NCBI RefSeq assembly: GCF_020166335.1
Contig: NZ_JAIUJR010000006.1
Span: 169,240 to 233,239 of the forward strand
Direction: 5' to 3'
DNA: 64,000 bases
Source of the DNA: Winogradskyella alexanderae
GTDB taxonomy: Bacteria > Bacteroidota > Bacteroidia > Flavobacteriales > Flavobacteriaceae
Position 1 is the stretch's first letter. Each line of letters starts with the position of its first letter. Positions 29,954-38,875 of the stretch are shown one piece after another. The position numbers and the translations under genes are program-made. The notes under the pieces were generated by a model, which searched no databases, was not told the origin of the DNA, and saw only the letters and a program-made list of their open reading frames with translations.

Positions 29954-30385
29954 GTGATGAAAAAATTAATAGCAATTTTGTTTATCGGGATGATGAGCCT
30001 TGGTCTTTATGCTCAAGAAAAAAAAGTAGCAAAGATTGAATTTAAGACTGAGATTATTGATTACGGTACAATCGAAAAGGGTGCTGATGGTGTTAGAGTT
30101 TTTGAATTTACAAATACTGGAAACGCTCCACTGATTATTTCTAATGTTAAATCAACTTGTGGCTGCACGGTACCTAAAAAACCAAAAGGCCCAATTATGC
30201 CAGGAGAATCTGGTGAGATTGAAGTAAAGTATGACACTAACAGAGTGAATCCTATTAGAAAGACTATTACTGTAATATCAAACGCAGAAAGACCTACAGT
30301 TGCACTTAAGATTAAAGGACTTGTTGTAGATCCTAGTAAAACGAGTGTATTAGAGAAGAAAAGTAAAAGTATGATTGAACAATAA
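29954..30385 (+). CDS. Secreted DUF1573 protein
   Basis: A 143-residue exported protein with signal peptide KKLIAILFIGMMSLGLYAQ. The rest is a DUF1573 immunoglobulin-like domain: IIDYGTIEKGADGVRVFEFTNTG, then the signature STCGCTVPKKPKGPIMPGE and YDTNRVNPIRKTITVISN. Proteins of this type are abundant in Bacteroidota and of unknown role, perhaps periplasmic or surface structural proteins. The gene has its own promoter and terminator, so it is monocistronic. Confidence 0.9.
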   Translation: MMKKLIAILFIGMMSLGLYAQEKKVAKIEFKTEIIDYGTIEKGADGVRVFEFTNTGNAPLIISNVKSTCGCTVPKKPKGPIMPGESGEIEVKYDTNRVNPIRKTITVISNAERPTVALKIKGLVVDPSKTSVLEKKSKSMIEQ

Positions 30386-30407
30386 TCACACTATAGATTA
30401 TGCATAA

Positions 30408-30439
30408 ATGAGCACTCAATTTGAGGGCTCATTTTTTTT
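30408..30439 (+). terminator. Terminator after the DUF1573 gene
   Basis: ATGAGC (30408-30413) pairs with GCTCAT (30427-30432), with CTC/GAG inside, followed by eight T. It overlaps the last codons of the convergent protease gene. Confidence 0.8.
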
Positions 30440-31771
30440 GAAAGCATCATCCAATTTAAATTTGAACAACATGCTTTCTCCATTCCGTTCTATACGCAAG
30501 CGTATCGTTTTTCCGGTTTTACCATGAAATATTTTATTAATCTCAGGCAATTTAAAATCATAAGCGTGTTTTCCATTGATATTTATAAGTATATCACCCA
30601 CTCTTATGCCTGCCAAATAAGCGTTGGATGACTTACGTAATTCAACAATTTTATATGCAGGTTTTAACTTCATAATATAATTGATGGTAAAGTTAATTTG
30701 AACAGAACTCTTATTGTTGTCATCACCGTAGTTGTCATAGGACGGGATTCTTATTTCTTCTTTTACAAACATAGAACCGTTATGCTCTAATACAATACCA
30801 CTATTATTATAAGTGAATGGATCTTTAAAATAACTATTCTTTTTTAGGTACAACGTTTCATTTTTATAATCAAAAAACAGGTTAAATCGTTTTAGAATAT
30901 CACCTCCTAAACTACCACTTCTTTCCTTAAACATTTTAGTTTTATCTACCGAAATAGAATCAGGGAAAGCCACATTGACATAATCCATTTCAAAGTCGCT
31001 TATTTTAAAATTATCAACTTTTGATCGCTCTCCATAAATAGAACCGCTAAGTCCTTGACCCAAATAATCCTCAAATTTCATATCTGGCCTTGCAATTATA
31101 CCACGTTCAGTGTCATCAAAAAGCCACAACGCGTCACTACTACCTGTATCTATTAATAGTTTTACATCGTGCCTTGTTTTGTTTAAAGTAACCTGCGTAT
31201 CTACATAGGGTTTTTTAGCATATACTTTCATCGGTATTGCCTTCCATTTTTTTGATGTTTTTGGCTTAAATGCATTTATTGCATGAAGCCTTATATATTT
31301 TGCGCTATAATTAACCTCAACAACAAAGTCCTTAAATACATCGTAACCAATTATACCGTGCACCAGCACCCCAATTCTTGGCGTAAAATTAATGGCCTCA
31401 TCATAAACAACATATAAATCTTGATTCTTACTTACTGCATTTCCAATTTTAAAGGTGTTTTCTGAAGATCTCAATGCTTTTAACTTCCCTTCAGCTCCTA
31501 AACCATGTAGGTAAAAGGTTTTAGCATTCTTTAGGTCTAATGAGTCTTTTTCAGAAAGATTAAAAAGAATAGGCTTGCTAACGCCTGTATCTAACACAAA
31601 TGATAATTCAACCCCATTAACCTCTATAGGTATGATTATTAGGTTACTAATAAACTCAAAATTGATTTTCTTTCCAACCTCTCCATTCTGCACAAACTCG
31701 CCCTGCGCACTCAAAGATTCACAAATAAGCACGCAAAAACAGATTACAAAATGACAAATACAGCGTTTCAA
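30416..31771 (-). CDS. Retropepsin-like aspartyl protease with PDZ domain
   Basis: A 451-residue exported protein with signal peptide (CHFVICFCVLICESLSAQ). Two aspartyl-protease lobes are visible, each with its catalytic DTG: SFVLDTGVSKPILF near residue 62 and KLLIDTGSSDALWLF near residue 208. The C-terminal part is a PDZ domain (IVELRKSSNAYLAGIRVGDILININGK). This tandem-retropepsin plus PDZ layout is common in Bacteroidota and probably acts in the periplasm on peptides or damaged proteins; no substrate is known. Convergent with the DUF1573 gene. Confidence 0.88.
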   Translation of the reverse strand: MKRCICHFVICFCVLICESLSAQGEFVQNGEVGKKINFEFISNLIIIPIEVNGVELSFVLDTGVSKPILFNLSEKDSLDLKNAKTFYLHGLGAEGKLKALRSSENTFKIGNAVSKNQDLYVVYDEAINFTPRIGVLVHGIIGYDVFKDFVVEVNYSAKYIRLHAINAFKPKTSKKWKAIPMKVYAKKPYVDTQVTLNKTRHDVKLLIDTGSSDALWLFDDTERGIIARPDMKFEDYLGQGLSGSIYGERSKVDNFKISDFEMDYVNVAFPDSISVDKTKMFKERSGSLGGDILKRFNLFFDYKNETLYLKKNSYFKDPFTYNNSGIVLEHNGSMFVKEEIRIPSYDNYGDDNNKSSVQINFTINYIMKLKPAYKIVELRKSSNAYLAGIRVGDILININGKHAYDFKLPEINKIFHGKTGKTIRLRIERNGESMLFKFKLDDAFKKNEPSN

Positions 31772-31885
31772 AACAAACAGTAATATGTCAGAAGTTACAA
31801 ATCTTTGAATGAGAACAATTTTTAAGGATATTTTTTTAAATAAACTTTAAGAATTTTAAGACCTTTGCACTATAAACAAGAGAAA

Positions 31886-33076
31886 ATGCCAAAGATTTCG
31901 AATAAAGGTATAAATATGCCTCAATCTCCTATCAGGAAATTGGTGCCCTATGCAGAAGAAGCAAATAAAAAAGGTAAAGTAGTTTACTATTTAAATATTG
32001 GCCAGCCTGATATAAAAACACCAACCATTGCACTTGATGCAGTAAAGGTTCATTCCTTAGATATATTGGCTTATTCTAGATCTGAAGGGTCTGAAGATTA
32101 CAGGAAAAAGATTGCCAATTATTACAAACGCAATAATATTGAAATATCCCATGAGGATCTAATCGTAACAACTGGAGGAAGTGAAGCTTTATTATTTGCA
32201 TTTGGAAGCACCATGGATGAGAATGATGAAATCATAATACCAGAGCCTTTCTATGCCAATTATAACGGATTCTCTACAGTTTCTGGAATTAGAGTAGTAC
32301 CTGTTATTTCTAAAATTGAAGATAATTTTGCTTTACCTCCTATTGAAGAATTTGAAAAGCTAATTACTCCAAAAACTAAGGCTATACTTATTTGTAATCC
32401 TGGAAACCCAACAGGTTATTTGTATTCTAAAGAAGAAATTAGAAAACTTGCCTCAATAGTCAAAAAGCACGATTTATTCTTAATCGCTGATGAAGTTTAT
32501 CGCGAATTTGTTTATGACGGTATTGAACATTATTCTATCCTGCAGGAACCAGGTTTAGAGAATCACGCCATTGTAGTAGACTCCGTGTCAAAAAGATACA
32601 GTATGTGTGGCGCAAGAATTGGTTATTTGGTTTCAAAGAATAAGGAGGTCATCCAAACGGCATTGAAATTTGCTCAGGCAAGATTAAGCCCACCAACATT
32701 AGCACAAATTGCAAGTGAGGCAGCTTTAGATACTCCACAAAGCTATTTTGACGATGTAATAGAAGAATACGTAAAACGTCGTAATGTTTTAATTAGTGAG
32801 CTAGAAAAAATTGAAGGTGTAAAAGTTGCAAAACCAAATGGTGCCTTTTATTGTATTGCCGAGCTTCCTGTTAAAAATGCTGATCATTTTGCAAAATGGT
32901 TATTAGAGTCTTTTGATTATGAAAATAATACGGTAATGGTGGCTCCTGCCGCAGGATTTTATTCTACCCCAGGTGTTGGTGAAAATCAAATTAGAATAGC
33001 TTATGTACTAAATGCGGATAGTTTGAGAATTGCTGTAAAGGTAATAGCTGAAGCCTTAAAAGTGTACAAAGATTAA
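31886..33076 (+). CDS. Pyridoxal-phosphate aminotransferase, class I/II
   Basis: A 396-residue fold-type I aminotransferase of the aspartate-aminotransferase family. Visible are YLNIGQPDIKTPT at the N-terminus, the substrate-loop TTGGSEALLFAF, the NPGNPTGYLYS block, ADEVYREF with the PLP-contacting Asp and Tyr, and SVSKRYSMCGARIGY with the Schiff-base Lys. The exact amino acid is uncertain. The start is ATG at 31886; an in-frame TTG at 31865 lies inside a GACCTTTG promoter box. Its stop overlaps the murB start by one base. Confidence 0.88.
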   Translation: MPKISNKGINMPQSPIRKLVPYAEEANKKGKVVYYLNIGQPDIKTPTIALDAVKVHSLDILAYSRSEGSEDYRKKIANYYKRNNIEISHEDLIVTTGGSEALLFAFGSTMDENDEIIIPEPFYANYNGFSTVSGIRVVPVISKIEDNFALPPIEEFEKLITPKTKAILICNPGNPTGYLYSKEEIRKLASIVKKHDLFLIADEVYREFVYDGIEHYSILQEPGLENHAIVVDSVSKRYSMCGARIGYLVSKNKEVIQTALKFAQARLSPPTLAQIASEAALDTPQSYFDDVIEEYVKRRNVLISELEKIEGVKVAKPNGAFYCIAELPVKNADHFAKWLLESFDYENNTVMVAPAAGFYSTPGVGENQIRIAYVLNADSLRIAVKVIAEALKVYKD

Positions 33077-34089
33077 TGGAAGTAAAGCAAAATGTTTCCC
33101 TTAAACCGTTTAATACCTTTGGCATTGATGTTACTGCCAAATCCTATATTGACATAACCGATGTTAAACAATTATCGGTTTACCTCAAAGAAAACAGCTC
33201 TAAAGAATTATTCATTCTTGGAGGCGGAAGCAATATGCTTCTAACAAAAGACATCGAGGACCCTGTATTGCATATTAATATTAAAGGAATTGATATTGTT
33301 GAAGAAAATAAAAATTCCGTAAAGGTCAAAGCAATGGCTGGAGAAAATTGGCACGACTTTGTCCTTTGGAGCTTAAATAAGAACTTTGGCGGCATCGAAA
33401 ATCTATCCCTTATACCGGGAAATATTGGTACTGCACCAATTCAAAATATTGGTGCCTATGGTGTTGAGTTAAAAGATGTTTTTGTTAGTTGCGAGGCAAT
33501 TGAAATTAAAACGCAACGAATTAAGACTTTTACAAAGAAAGATTGCCAATTTGGCTATAGGGAATCTATTTTCAAACAAGATTTAAGAGGAAAATATATT
33601 ATAACAAGTGTTACCCTTACGCTTACTAGAATAAATCATCGACTTAATTTAGATTATGGCGCCATTAAAAATCAGCTGGAGTTTATAGGAATTGTACAAC
33701 CAACAATTCAAGATGTTTCAAAGGCCGTTATAAAGATTAGACAAAGTAAATTACCAGATCCTAGCAAAATTGGAAATAGCGGAAGTTTCTTTAAAAATCC
33801 TGTTATTTCTAAAGAAGCTTTTAACGAATTGAAGAATAATTTTAAGGATGTGCCATTCTACCAGATTTCAGAGAGCAAAGTTAAAGTCCCAGCTGGTTGG
33901 TTAATCGAGAAAGCAGGCTTTAAAGGAAAACGATTTGGAAATTACGGTGTTCACAAAAAGCAAGCCTTGGTTCTAGTCAATTATGGTGAAGCAAAAGGAA
34001 GTGACATTTACAATTTAGCAACGCTAATTAAAACAACTATTCAGCGTCTGTTTAATATAAAAATCGAAACTGAGGTTAATATTTTATAA
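33076..34089 (+). CDS. murB: UDP-N-acetylenolpyruvoylglucosamine reductase
   Basis: Reduces UDP-GlcNAc-enolpyruvate to UDP-MurNAc in peptidoglycan precursor synthesis. The 337-residue type I protein has FAD-binding blocks LFILGGGSNMLL and IPGNIGTAPIQNIGAYG. The catalytic Ser is in GNSGSFFKNP, and the C-terminal domain has VPAGWLIEKAGFKGKRFGNYGVH. It begins on the last base of the aminotransferase stop codon (TAATG), so both are translated from one message. A hairpin follows. Confidence 0.96.
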   Translation: MEVKQNVSLKPFNTFGIDVTAKSYIDITDVKQLSVYLKENSSKELFILGGGSNMLLTKDIEDPVLHINIKGIDIVEENKNSVKVKAMAGENWHDFVLWSLNKNFGGIENLSLIPGNIGTAPIQNIGAYGVELKDVFVSCEAIEIKTQRIKTFTKKDCQFGYRESIFKQDLRGKYIITSVTLTLTRINHRLNLDYGAIKNQLEFIGIVQPTIQDVSKAVIKIRQSKLPDPSKIGNSGSFFKNPVISKEAFNELKNNFKDVPFYQISESKVKVPAGWLIEKAGFKGKRFGNYGVHKKQALVLVNYGEAKGSDIYNLATLIKTTIQRLFNIKIETEVNIL

Positions 34090-34091
34090 CA

Positions 34092-34121
34092 CAAAAGCCA
34101 CAACTAACCATGTGGCTTTTG
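34092..34121 (+). terminator. Hairpin after murB
   Basis: An 11-bp perfect stem, CAAAAGCCACA (34092-34102) with TGTGGCTTTTG (34111-34121). The downstream T tract is weak. Confidence 0.65.
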
Positions 34122-34274
34122 GATTTAGAATAATTTTCTAATATGCTATTAACCAATTTTTTACGAAGAAAAAATTATTCTAAATTATTACAACATTTTT
34201 AACGTTAAAAACGTATTTAAGTATATTTACGCATATAACCGTAATTTGGATGTTTTAAATAGATATATAATATT

Positions 34275-34808
34275 TTGAGTATTACACCAATAGAACAAAA
34301 GATCATAGAATTGCTTCAAAATGAAGACAAACATGCAATTAATTTGTTGTATGAGCACTATTCTACAAGTTTGTATGGTGTTATCTTAAAAATTACGATA
34401 AACGAAGAAATAGCAGAAGATGCTTTGCAAGAAACATTCGTTAAGGTATGGAAAAACGCTAGAAAATACGATCCTAGAAAAGCCAAATTGTTTACATGGC
34501 TATTTAGAATTGCACGAAATACCGCAATAGATAAACTAAGAAGTTTCAACAATAGATATCAGAAGGAAGTCCAAATTGATACTTCAAACGTATATATCTT
34601 ACCTTCAAGCAATTTAAACCAAGATGTCTTGGATATTAAAGAGCATGTTGGGCGCCTAGAAGAAAAGTACCAAATTGTTTTAGATGCTTTGTTTTTTCAA
34701 GGTATGACACAACAAGAGGCGAGTGACGAATTAGATATTCCGCTTGGCACTATTAAATCTAGATTAAAAATCGGATTGCGTGAGCTTAAAAAAGTTTACG
34801 ACCCTTAA
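34275..34808 (+). CDS. ECF-type RNA polymerase sigma factor
   Basis: A 177-residue sigma-70 family factor of group 4. Region 2 is visible (AINLLYEHYSTSLYGVILKI, AEDALQETFVKVWKN, KLFTWLFRIARNTAIDKLR), followed by region 4 with a helix-turn-helix (FFQGMTQQEASDELDIPLGTIKSRLKIGLRELKK). The start is the TTG at 34275: the frame is closed by TAG 15 bases upstream and no ATG precedes region 2. The next gene, 11 bases on, codes for its membrane anti-sigma factor. Confidence 0.92.
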   Translation: MSITPIEQKIIELLQNEDKHAINLLYEHYSTSLYGVILKITINEEIAEDALQETFVKVWKNARKYDPRKAKLFTWLFRIARNTAIDKLRSFNNRYQKEVQIDTSNVYILPSSNLNQDVLDIKEHVGRLEEKYQIVLDALFFQGMTQQEASDELDIPLGTIKSRLKIGLRELKKVYDP

Positions 34809-34819
34809 ATGGTTTTAAA

Positions 34820-35611
34820 ATGGAAAAAGAACTACAAATTTTTTTAAAGTCAGACCTACTCAATAAATATTTGGTAGGCGAGACAACTATAAAAGAAACC
34901 CAAGAAGTTGAGTATTTTATTTCCGAATATCCTGAAGTTGCTTCAGCTTATGATAAACTTCAGAAAAATTTAGAAATAATTGCTAAAGCTGGTGCTGTAG
35001 ATGTTCCTAAACATATACTAAAAGATATTATGAATACACTTGAAGATGAAAATCCAACAAAGGTTATTCAATTAGTACAGCACAAAAGAACGTCATGGTA
35101 TAGTATCGCAGCAAGCGCTGCAGCAGTTTTATTTGCGGTTACTTCATTCTTTTTATATCAAAGAAATCAGAATTTATTAGATGAGAATAATGTTGTTATT
35201 GATGAGATTTTTGATCTAAGAAGTGATATTGCAAACAATAATGCAAAATTAGGTGAATTGTCAGATATGTTAATGAAATTAAATAATCCTGATGCTAAGA
35301 AGTATGTTATGACGGGTAATGAAAGAGCAAAGAATTTAAAAACTGTGGCATATATAAATCCCGTTGATAAAACCTCTATGATTGATGTAATTACATTACC
35401 TCAATTACCAGAGGAGCAGCATTATCAAATTTGGGCTGAGTTACAGGATAGAATGGTTAACTTAGGAATCTTGGATGAATCTGACCGCAAGTTGAAACAA
35501 ATTCCATACATGGAAGATGCGTTGGCATTGAGTATCAAAATTGGTAAGAAAGGTGAAGAAACCAATGAAAATAACACCGAGGTTGCAGAAATTTCCCTGA
35601 AAGATAATTAA
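34820..35611 (+). CDS. Membrane anti-sigma factor, RskA type
   Basis: A 263-residue single-pass protein. The N-terminal domain of about 90 residues (LKSDLLNKYLVGETTIKETQEVEYF) corresponds to the cytoplasmic sigma-binding part, without the HxxxCxxC zinc motif. A membrane helix follows (WYSIAASAAAVLFAVTSFFLY), then a coiled-coil and the periplasmic RskA domain (DVITLPQLPEEQHYQIWAEL). It should hold the sigma factor encoded just upstream and release it on envelope stress. A terminator closes the pair. Confidence 0.9.
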   Translation: MEKELQIFLKSDLLNKYLVGETTIKETQEVEYFISEYPEVASAYDKLQKNLEIIAKAGAVDVPKHILKDIMNTLEDENPTKVIQLVQHKRTSWYSIAASAAAVLFAVTSFFLYQRNQNLLDENNVVIDEIFDLRSDIANNNAKLGELSDMLMKLNNPDAKKYVMTGNERAKNLKTVAYINPVDKTSMIDVITLPQLPEEQHYQIWAELQDRMVNLGILDESDRKLKQIPYMEDALALSIKIGKKGEETNENNTEVAEISLKDN

Positions 35612-35630
35612 TGGGTAAATACAATATATT

Positions 35631-35659
35631 AAAGGAGCGCGATGGCGCTCCTTTTTTGT
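35631..35659 (+). terminator. Terminator after the anti-sigma gene
   Basis: GGAGCGC (35634-35640) pairs with GCGCTCC (35645-35651) around a GATG tetraloop, with AAA/TTT extension and a run of six T. Confidence 0.9.
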
Positions 35660-35693
35660 TTTCTATATAGAACCAAACATTAATTTATTGTTT

Positions 35694-35701
35694 TATCTTT
35701 G
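35694..35701 (+). promoter_or_regulatory. Promoter -7 box for the small membrane protein and glycosyltransferase
   Basis: TATCTTTG, a full match. The first in-frame ATG (35704) lies only two bases after it, so translation more likely starts at the ATG at 35722. Confidence 0.6.
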
Positions 35702-35721
35702 CAATGAATTTAAGCATTGAT

Positions 35722-35925
35722 ATGAAATTATTACTTCTCACCTTAGGTTTGCTGGCACTCGCTGTAGCCGGCATTGCAATAAAAATTTGGGCTAAAAAAG
35801 ACGGTAAATTTGCAGGAACTTGTGCGAGTCAGAATCCAATGCTGAATCAAGATGGAGATGCATGTGGCTTTTGCGGAAAAACACCAGACCAATTTAAAGA
35901 CTGTAACGAACCACAACATATATAG
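35722..35925 (+). CDS. Small membrane or secreted protein, Cys-rich tail
   Basis: A 67-residue protein, MKLLLLTLGLLALAVAGIAI, with one N-terminal helix followed by a short soluble part holding four Cys (GTCASQNP, DACGFCGK, FKDCNE). Close relatives in flavobacteria are annotated only as membrane or secreted protein. An alternative ATG six codons upstream is less likely because the promoter box ends two bases before it. It precedes a glycosyltransferase gene by six bases. The CxxC pair could bind a metal or form disulfides; function unknown. Confidence 0.75.
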   Translation: MKLLLLTLGLLALAVAGIAIKIWAKKDGKFAGTCASQNPMLNQDGDACGFCGKTPDQFKDCNEPQHI

Positions 35926-35931
35926 TCCTTA

Positions 35932-37044
35932 ATGAGCTTTTCTACTATGCTATTTGTAGCTTTTATTGCAATAGTTAGTATTCAAGTCATCTATTATTTA
36001 TCCTTTCTATTTGCATTTGCAACTAAACCTGCAGAAAAGAGGCTAAAACAAAACCTTCCTGTTTCAATAATTGTTTGTGCCAAAAATGAAGCTAAAAACT
36101 TAAAGGAAAATCTTCCGGCTTTAATTAATCAAAAATACCCCAATTTTGAAATTGTATTGGTTAATGATAGTTCTTCCGACGATACCTTGGAAGTAATGAA
36201 GACTTTAAAAAATCAAAATGATAACATCTCCATTGTAGATGTAAAAGAAAATGAAGCTTTTTGGGGCAACAAAAAATATGCTCTTACCCTTGGTATTAAA
36301 GCTTCTAAAAACGATTTTTTAATTTTTACGGATGCAGATTGCCTGCCGGTTTCCGATATGTGGCTCGCCAATATCGCAGGTCACTTTTCGAATGCAAAAT
36401 CAATTGTTCTTGGCTATGGTGCATACAGAAAAAAGCCATTATCTCTGTTAAATAAGCTTATTCGCTTTGAAACTTTAATGACTGCCCTACAATATTTCTC
36501 ATATGCGATTTTAGGTTTGCCTTACATGGGTGTTGGCAGAAATATGGCTTACAGAAAAGAATTGTTTTTTAACAACTCAGGATTTAATAATCATATGCAT
36601 GTAAAATCTGGCGATGATGATTTATTGATAAATGAAATGGCTACCAAAGAAAATACAGCTATTTGCTTCACTAAAGCAAGTTTTACTCTATCAGAACCAA
36701 AATCGAGCTTCAATAATTGGTTTTACCAAAAGCGAAGACATGTCAGCACCGCTAGACTATACAAAGTAAAACACAAGGCCTTACTAGGTTTATTTTACAT
36801 TAGCCAACTGGCCTTTTGGATTTTAGCGTTATTCTGTTTTTTAATTATGGATAATTGGCAATTGGTACTAATCCTTTTTTGTCTACGGTTATTTGTGCAA
36901 TATGCTTCTGTAGGTATATCTTCAAACAAATTATTGGAAAAAGACCTTATTCTACTTATTCCTATTCTAGATTTATTTCTAGTTATCACCCAATTATTTA
37001 TCTTTATTACTAATCTAATATCTAAACCTAAGCATTGGAAATAA
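35932..37044 (+). CDS. Membrane glycosyltransferase, family 2
   Basis: A 370-residue GT-A enzyme with an N-terminal helix (MLFVAFIAIVSIQVIYYLSF) and two or three C-terminal helices. The catalytic domain has SIIVCAKNEAKNL, VLVNDSSSDDTLEVM and the metal-binding LIFTDADCLP, followed by GDDDLLINEM and a QKRRH motif (YQKRRHVST) as in processive GT2 enzymes. It probably adds a sugar to a lipid-linked or envelope glycan. Its end overlaps the next gene, an ECF sigma factor, by ten bases. Confidence 0.9.
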   Translation: MSFSTMLFVAFIAIVSIQVIYYLSFLFAFATKPAEKRLKQNLPVSIIVCAKNEAKNLKENLPALINQKYPNFEIVLVNDSSSDDTLEVMKTLKNQNDNISIVDVKENEAFWGNKKYALTLGIKASKNDFLIFTDADCLPVSDMWLANIAGHFSNAKSIVLGYGAYRKKPLSLLNKLIRFETLMTALQYFSYAILGLPYMGVGRNMAYRKELFFNNSGFNNHMHVKSGDDDLLINEMATKENTAICFTKASFTLSEPKSSFNNWFYQKRRHVSTARLYKVKHKALLGLFYISQLAFWILALFCFLIMDNWQLVLILFCLRLFVQYASVGISSNKLLEKDLILLIPILDLFLVITQLFIFITNLISKPKHWK

Positions 37045-37580
37045 AAGAGGCGATTAGCAGGGCAAAAAAAAATGATCAAATTGCATTTAACTTTCTTCTA
37101 GACTCCTTTTGGAACGACGTTTATGCATTTCAATTAAAACGCACAAAAAATGAAAATGATGCAGAAGATATCACCATACAATCCTTTTCCAAAGCCTTTG
37201 ACAAAATAAATACCTACAACGAAAAGTATAACTTCAAGACCTGGTTAATAACCATTTCTAAGAATATTCATATTGATCTAGTTAGATCCCAGAAAAGGTC
37301 TTTGCGCAATACATCCAAGGACAACGAGGATAATTATATAGATATTATTGACGATTCACCATCTCCAGAAGACAAAATAATAACTGAACAGAACTTAACA
37401 AACCTTTTGCGCGATATAAAAAAATTAAAACCACATTATCAGGAAGTAATAAATCTCAGATACTTTCAGGAGTTAAGCTATAAAGAAATTTCAGAGGAAT
37501 TAGATGAACCTATGAGCAACATAAAGGTAAAACTACTTAGAGCTAAGAAGCTACTTGCTGAAATAATAACTAAAAATTAG
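37035..37580 (+). CDS. ECF-type RNA polymerase sigma factor
   Basis: A 181-residue group 4 sigma factor. Region 2 is seen in FNFLLDSFWNDVYAFQLKRT and DAEDITIQSFSKAFDKI, and region 4 in YFQELSYKEISEELDEPMSNIKVKLLRAKKLL. The start is the TTG at 37035, inside the end of the glycosyltransferase gene. No anti-sigma gene is next to it: the following gene, overlapping its stop codon, codes for a transporter. It may therefore be controlled in an unusual way or be unregulated at the protein level. Confidence 0.9.
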   Translation: MEIKEAISRAKKNDQIAFNFLLDSFWNDVYAFQLKRTKNENDAEDITIQSFSKAFDKINTYNEKYNFKTWLITISKNIHIDLVRSQKRSLRNTSKDNEDNYIDIIDDSPSPEDKIITEQNLTNLLRDIKKLKPHYQEVINLRYFQELSYKEISEELDEPMSNIKVKLLRAKKLLAEIITKN

Positions 37581-38824
37581 TGTTTGAGGGACTTAAAAAA
37601 CTAGGGCCAGGCTTATTATTTGCAGGTGCGGCAATAGGCGTTTCACATCTTGTTCAATCTACAAGAGCTGGTGCAGACTTTGGGCTAGGTTTATTATGGG
37701 CACTACTATTAGTTAACCTCTTTAAATATCCTTTCTTCCAATATGGGCCAAGGTATGCGGCGGCTACAGGCGAAAATCTTTTACATGGCTATTACAAATT
37801 AGGAAAAGGAATTTTGGTAATTTATTTTATCCTTAATCTAGCAACAATGTTTACAATACAAACTGCCGTTACTATTGTTACCGCAGGCCTAGCTCATTCA
37901 TTATTTGGCGACATTAACCTTTTAGGAGATGGCCATTGGGGAGTCACAAGTCTTCAAATATGGACGTTAATTGTATTGCTTGTTTGCCTTTTTATTTTAT
38001 TCTTGGGGCGATATAAAACATTGGATAAACTCATAAAATTTATCATTCTAATTCTTACGATAAGTACACTTATCGCTGTAACATTCGCTTTTTTAGATAC
38101 AAATAAGACTATCGCTTTTACACAGATTTTACCAAAAAATACTACAGAAATAGCTTTTTTAATAGCATTTATGGGTTGGATGCCAGCACCCTTAGATATT
38201 TCGGTATGGCACTCCATATGGGCTGTAGAAAAAAAGAAAAACGAACAGGCCTTCTCTCCCAAAACAGCCTTATTGGATTTCAACATTGGTTATATTGGTA
38301 CGATTTTTCTAGGGATCTCATTTTTAACATTGGGCTATTTGGTTATGAACGGTTCTGGTGAAACATTTAGCAATCAGGCTACTGCATTCTCAAATCAGCT
38401 TATCGAACTATATACAACAGCATTGGGTAAGTGGTCCTTTGCCATAATTGGAATTGCTGCACTAACCACTATGTTCAGTACGACACTAACAACACTAGAT
38501 GCATCTCCAAGAGCCATGACCTCGAGTATTGAACTACTGCTAAATAAAACCTTCAAAAAAGGATATCTTTTTTGGATTCTCATGCTAACACTAGGTACCT
38601 TATTTATCTTTTTTATGTTTGCCTCTGAAATGGGTTTGTTAATCAAGATTGCAACCATTTTGTCCTTTATAACTGCGCCCTTCTACGCGATAATAAATCT
38701 AAAACTAATTACCAGTAAACACACTCCGAAAAAATGGCGTCCAACAAAAATGTTACAAATATTATCATGGCTTGGTGTAAGTTTTCTAATAGGCTTCAGT
38801 GTTTGGTACCTAACAACACTTTAA
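37580..38824 (+). CDS. Divergent Nramp-family transporter
   Basis: A 414-residue protein with about eleven helices and the Nramp order of motifs, but with altered metal-site residues. The first helix reads AAIGVSHLVQSTRAGADFG where canonical Nramp has DPGN before the same AGA-FG end, so the metal-binding Asp and Asn are replaced. In helix 6 the MPH motif appears as GWMPAPLD, lacking the His. Transport of Mn or Fe in the usual way is doubtful; Mg-type or other substrates are possible. The GTG start shares its first base with the stop of the sigma-factor gene (TAGTG). Confidence 0.8.
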   Translation: MFEGLKKLGPGLLFAGAAIGVSHLVQSTRAGADFGLGLLWALLLVNLFKYPFFQYGPRYAAATGENLLHGYYKLGKGILVIYFILNLATMFTIQTAVTIVTAGLAHSLFGDINLLGDGHWGVTSLQIWTLIVLLVCLFILFLGRYKTLDKLIKFIILILTISTLIAVTFAFLDTNKTIAFTQILPKNTTEIAFLIAFMGWMPAPLDISVWHSIWAVEKKKNEQAFSPKTALLDFNIGYIGTIFLGISFLTLGYLVMNGSGETFSNQATAFSNQLIELYTTALGKWSFAIIGIAALTTMFSTTLTTLDASPRAMTSSIELLLNKTFKKGYLFWILMLTLGTLFIFFMFASEMGLLIKIATILSFITAPFYAIINLKLITSKHTPKKWRPTKMLQILSWLGVSFLIGFSVWYLTTL

Positions 38825-38847
38825 GAGTTTTTTAATTTATTACTTCG

Positions 38848-38855
38848 TATCTTTG
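38848..38855 (+). promoter_or_regulatory. Promoter -7 box of lipA
   Basis: TATCTTTG, full match to TAnnTTTG; the lipA ATG is 20 bases downstream. Confidence 0.6.
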
Positions 38856-38875
38856 TTCATTGAAATTGAAAATGC

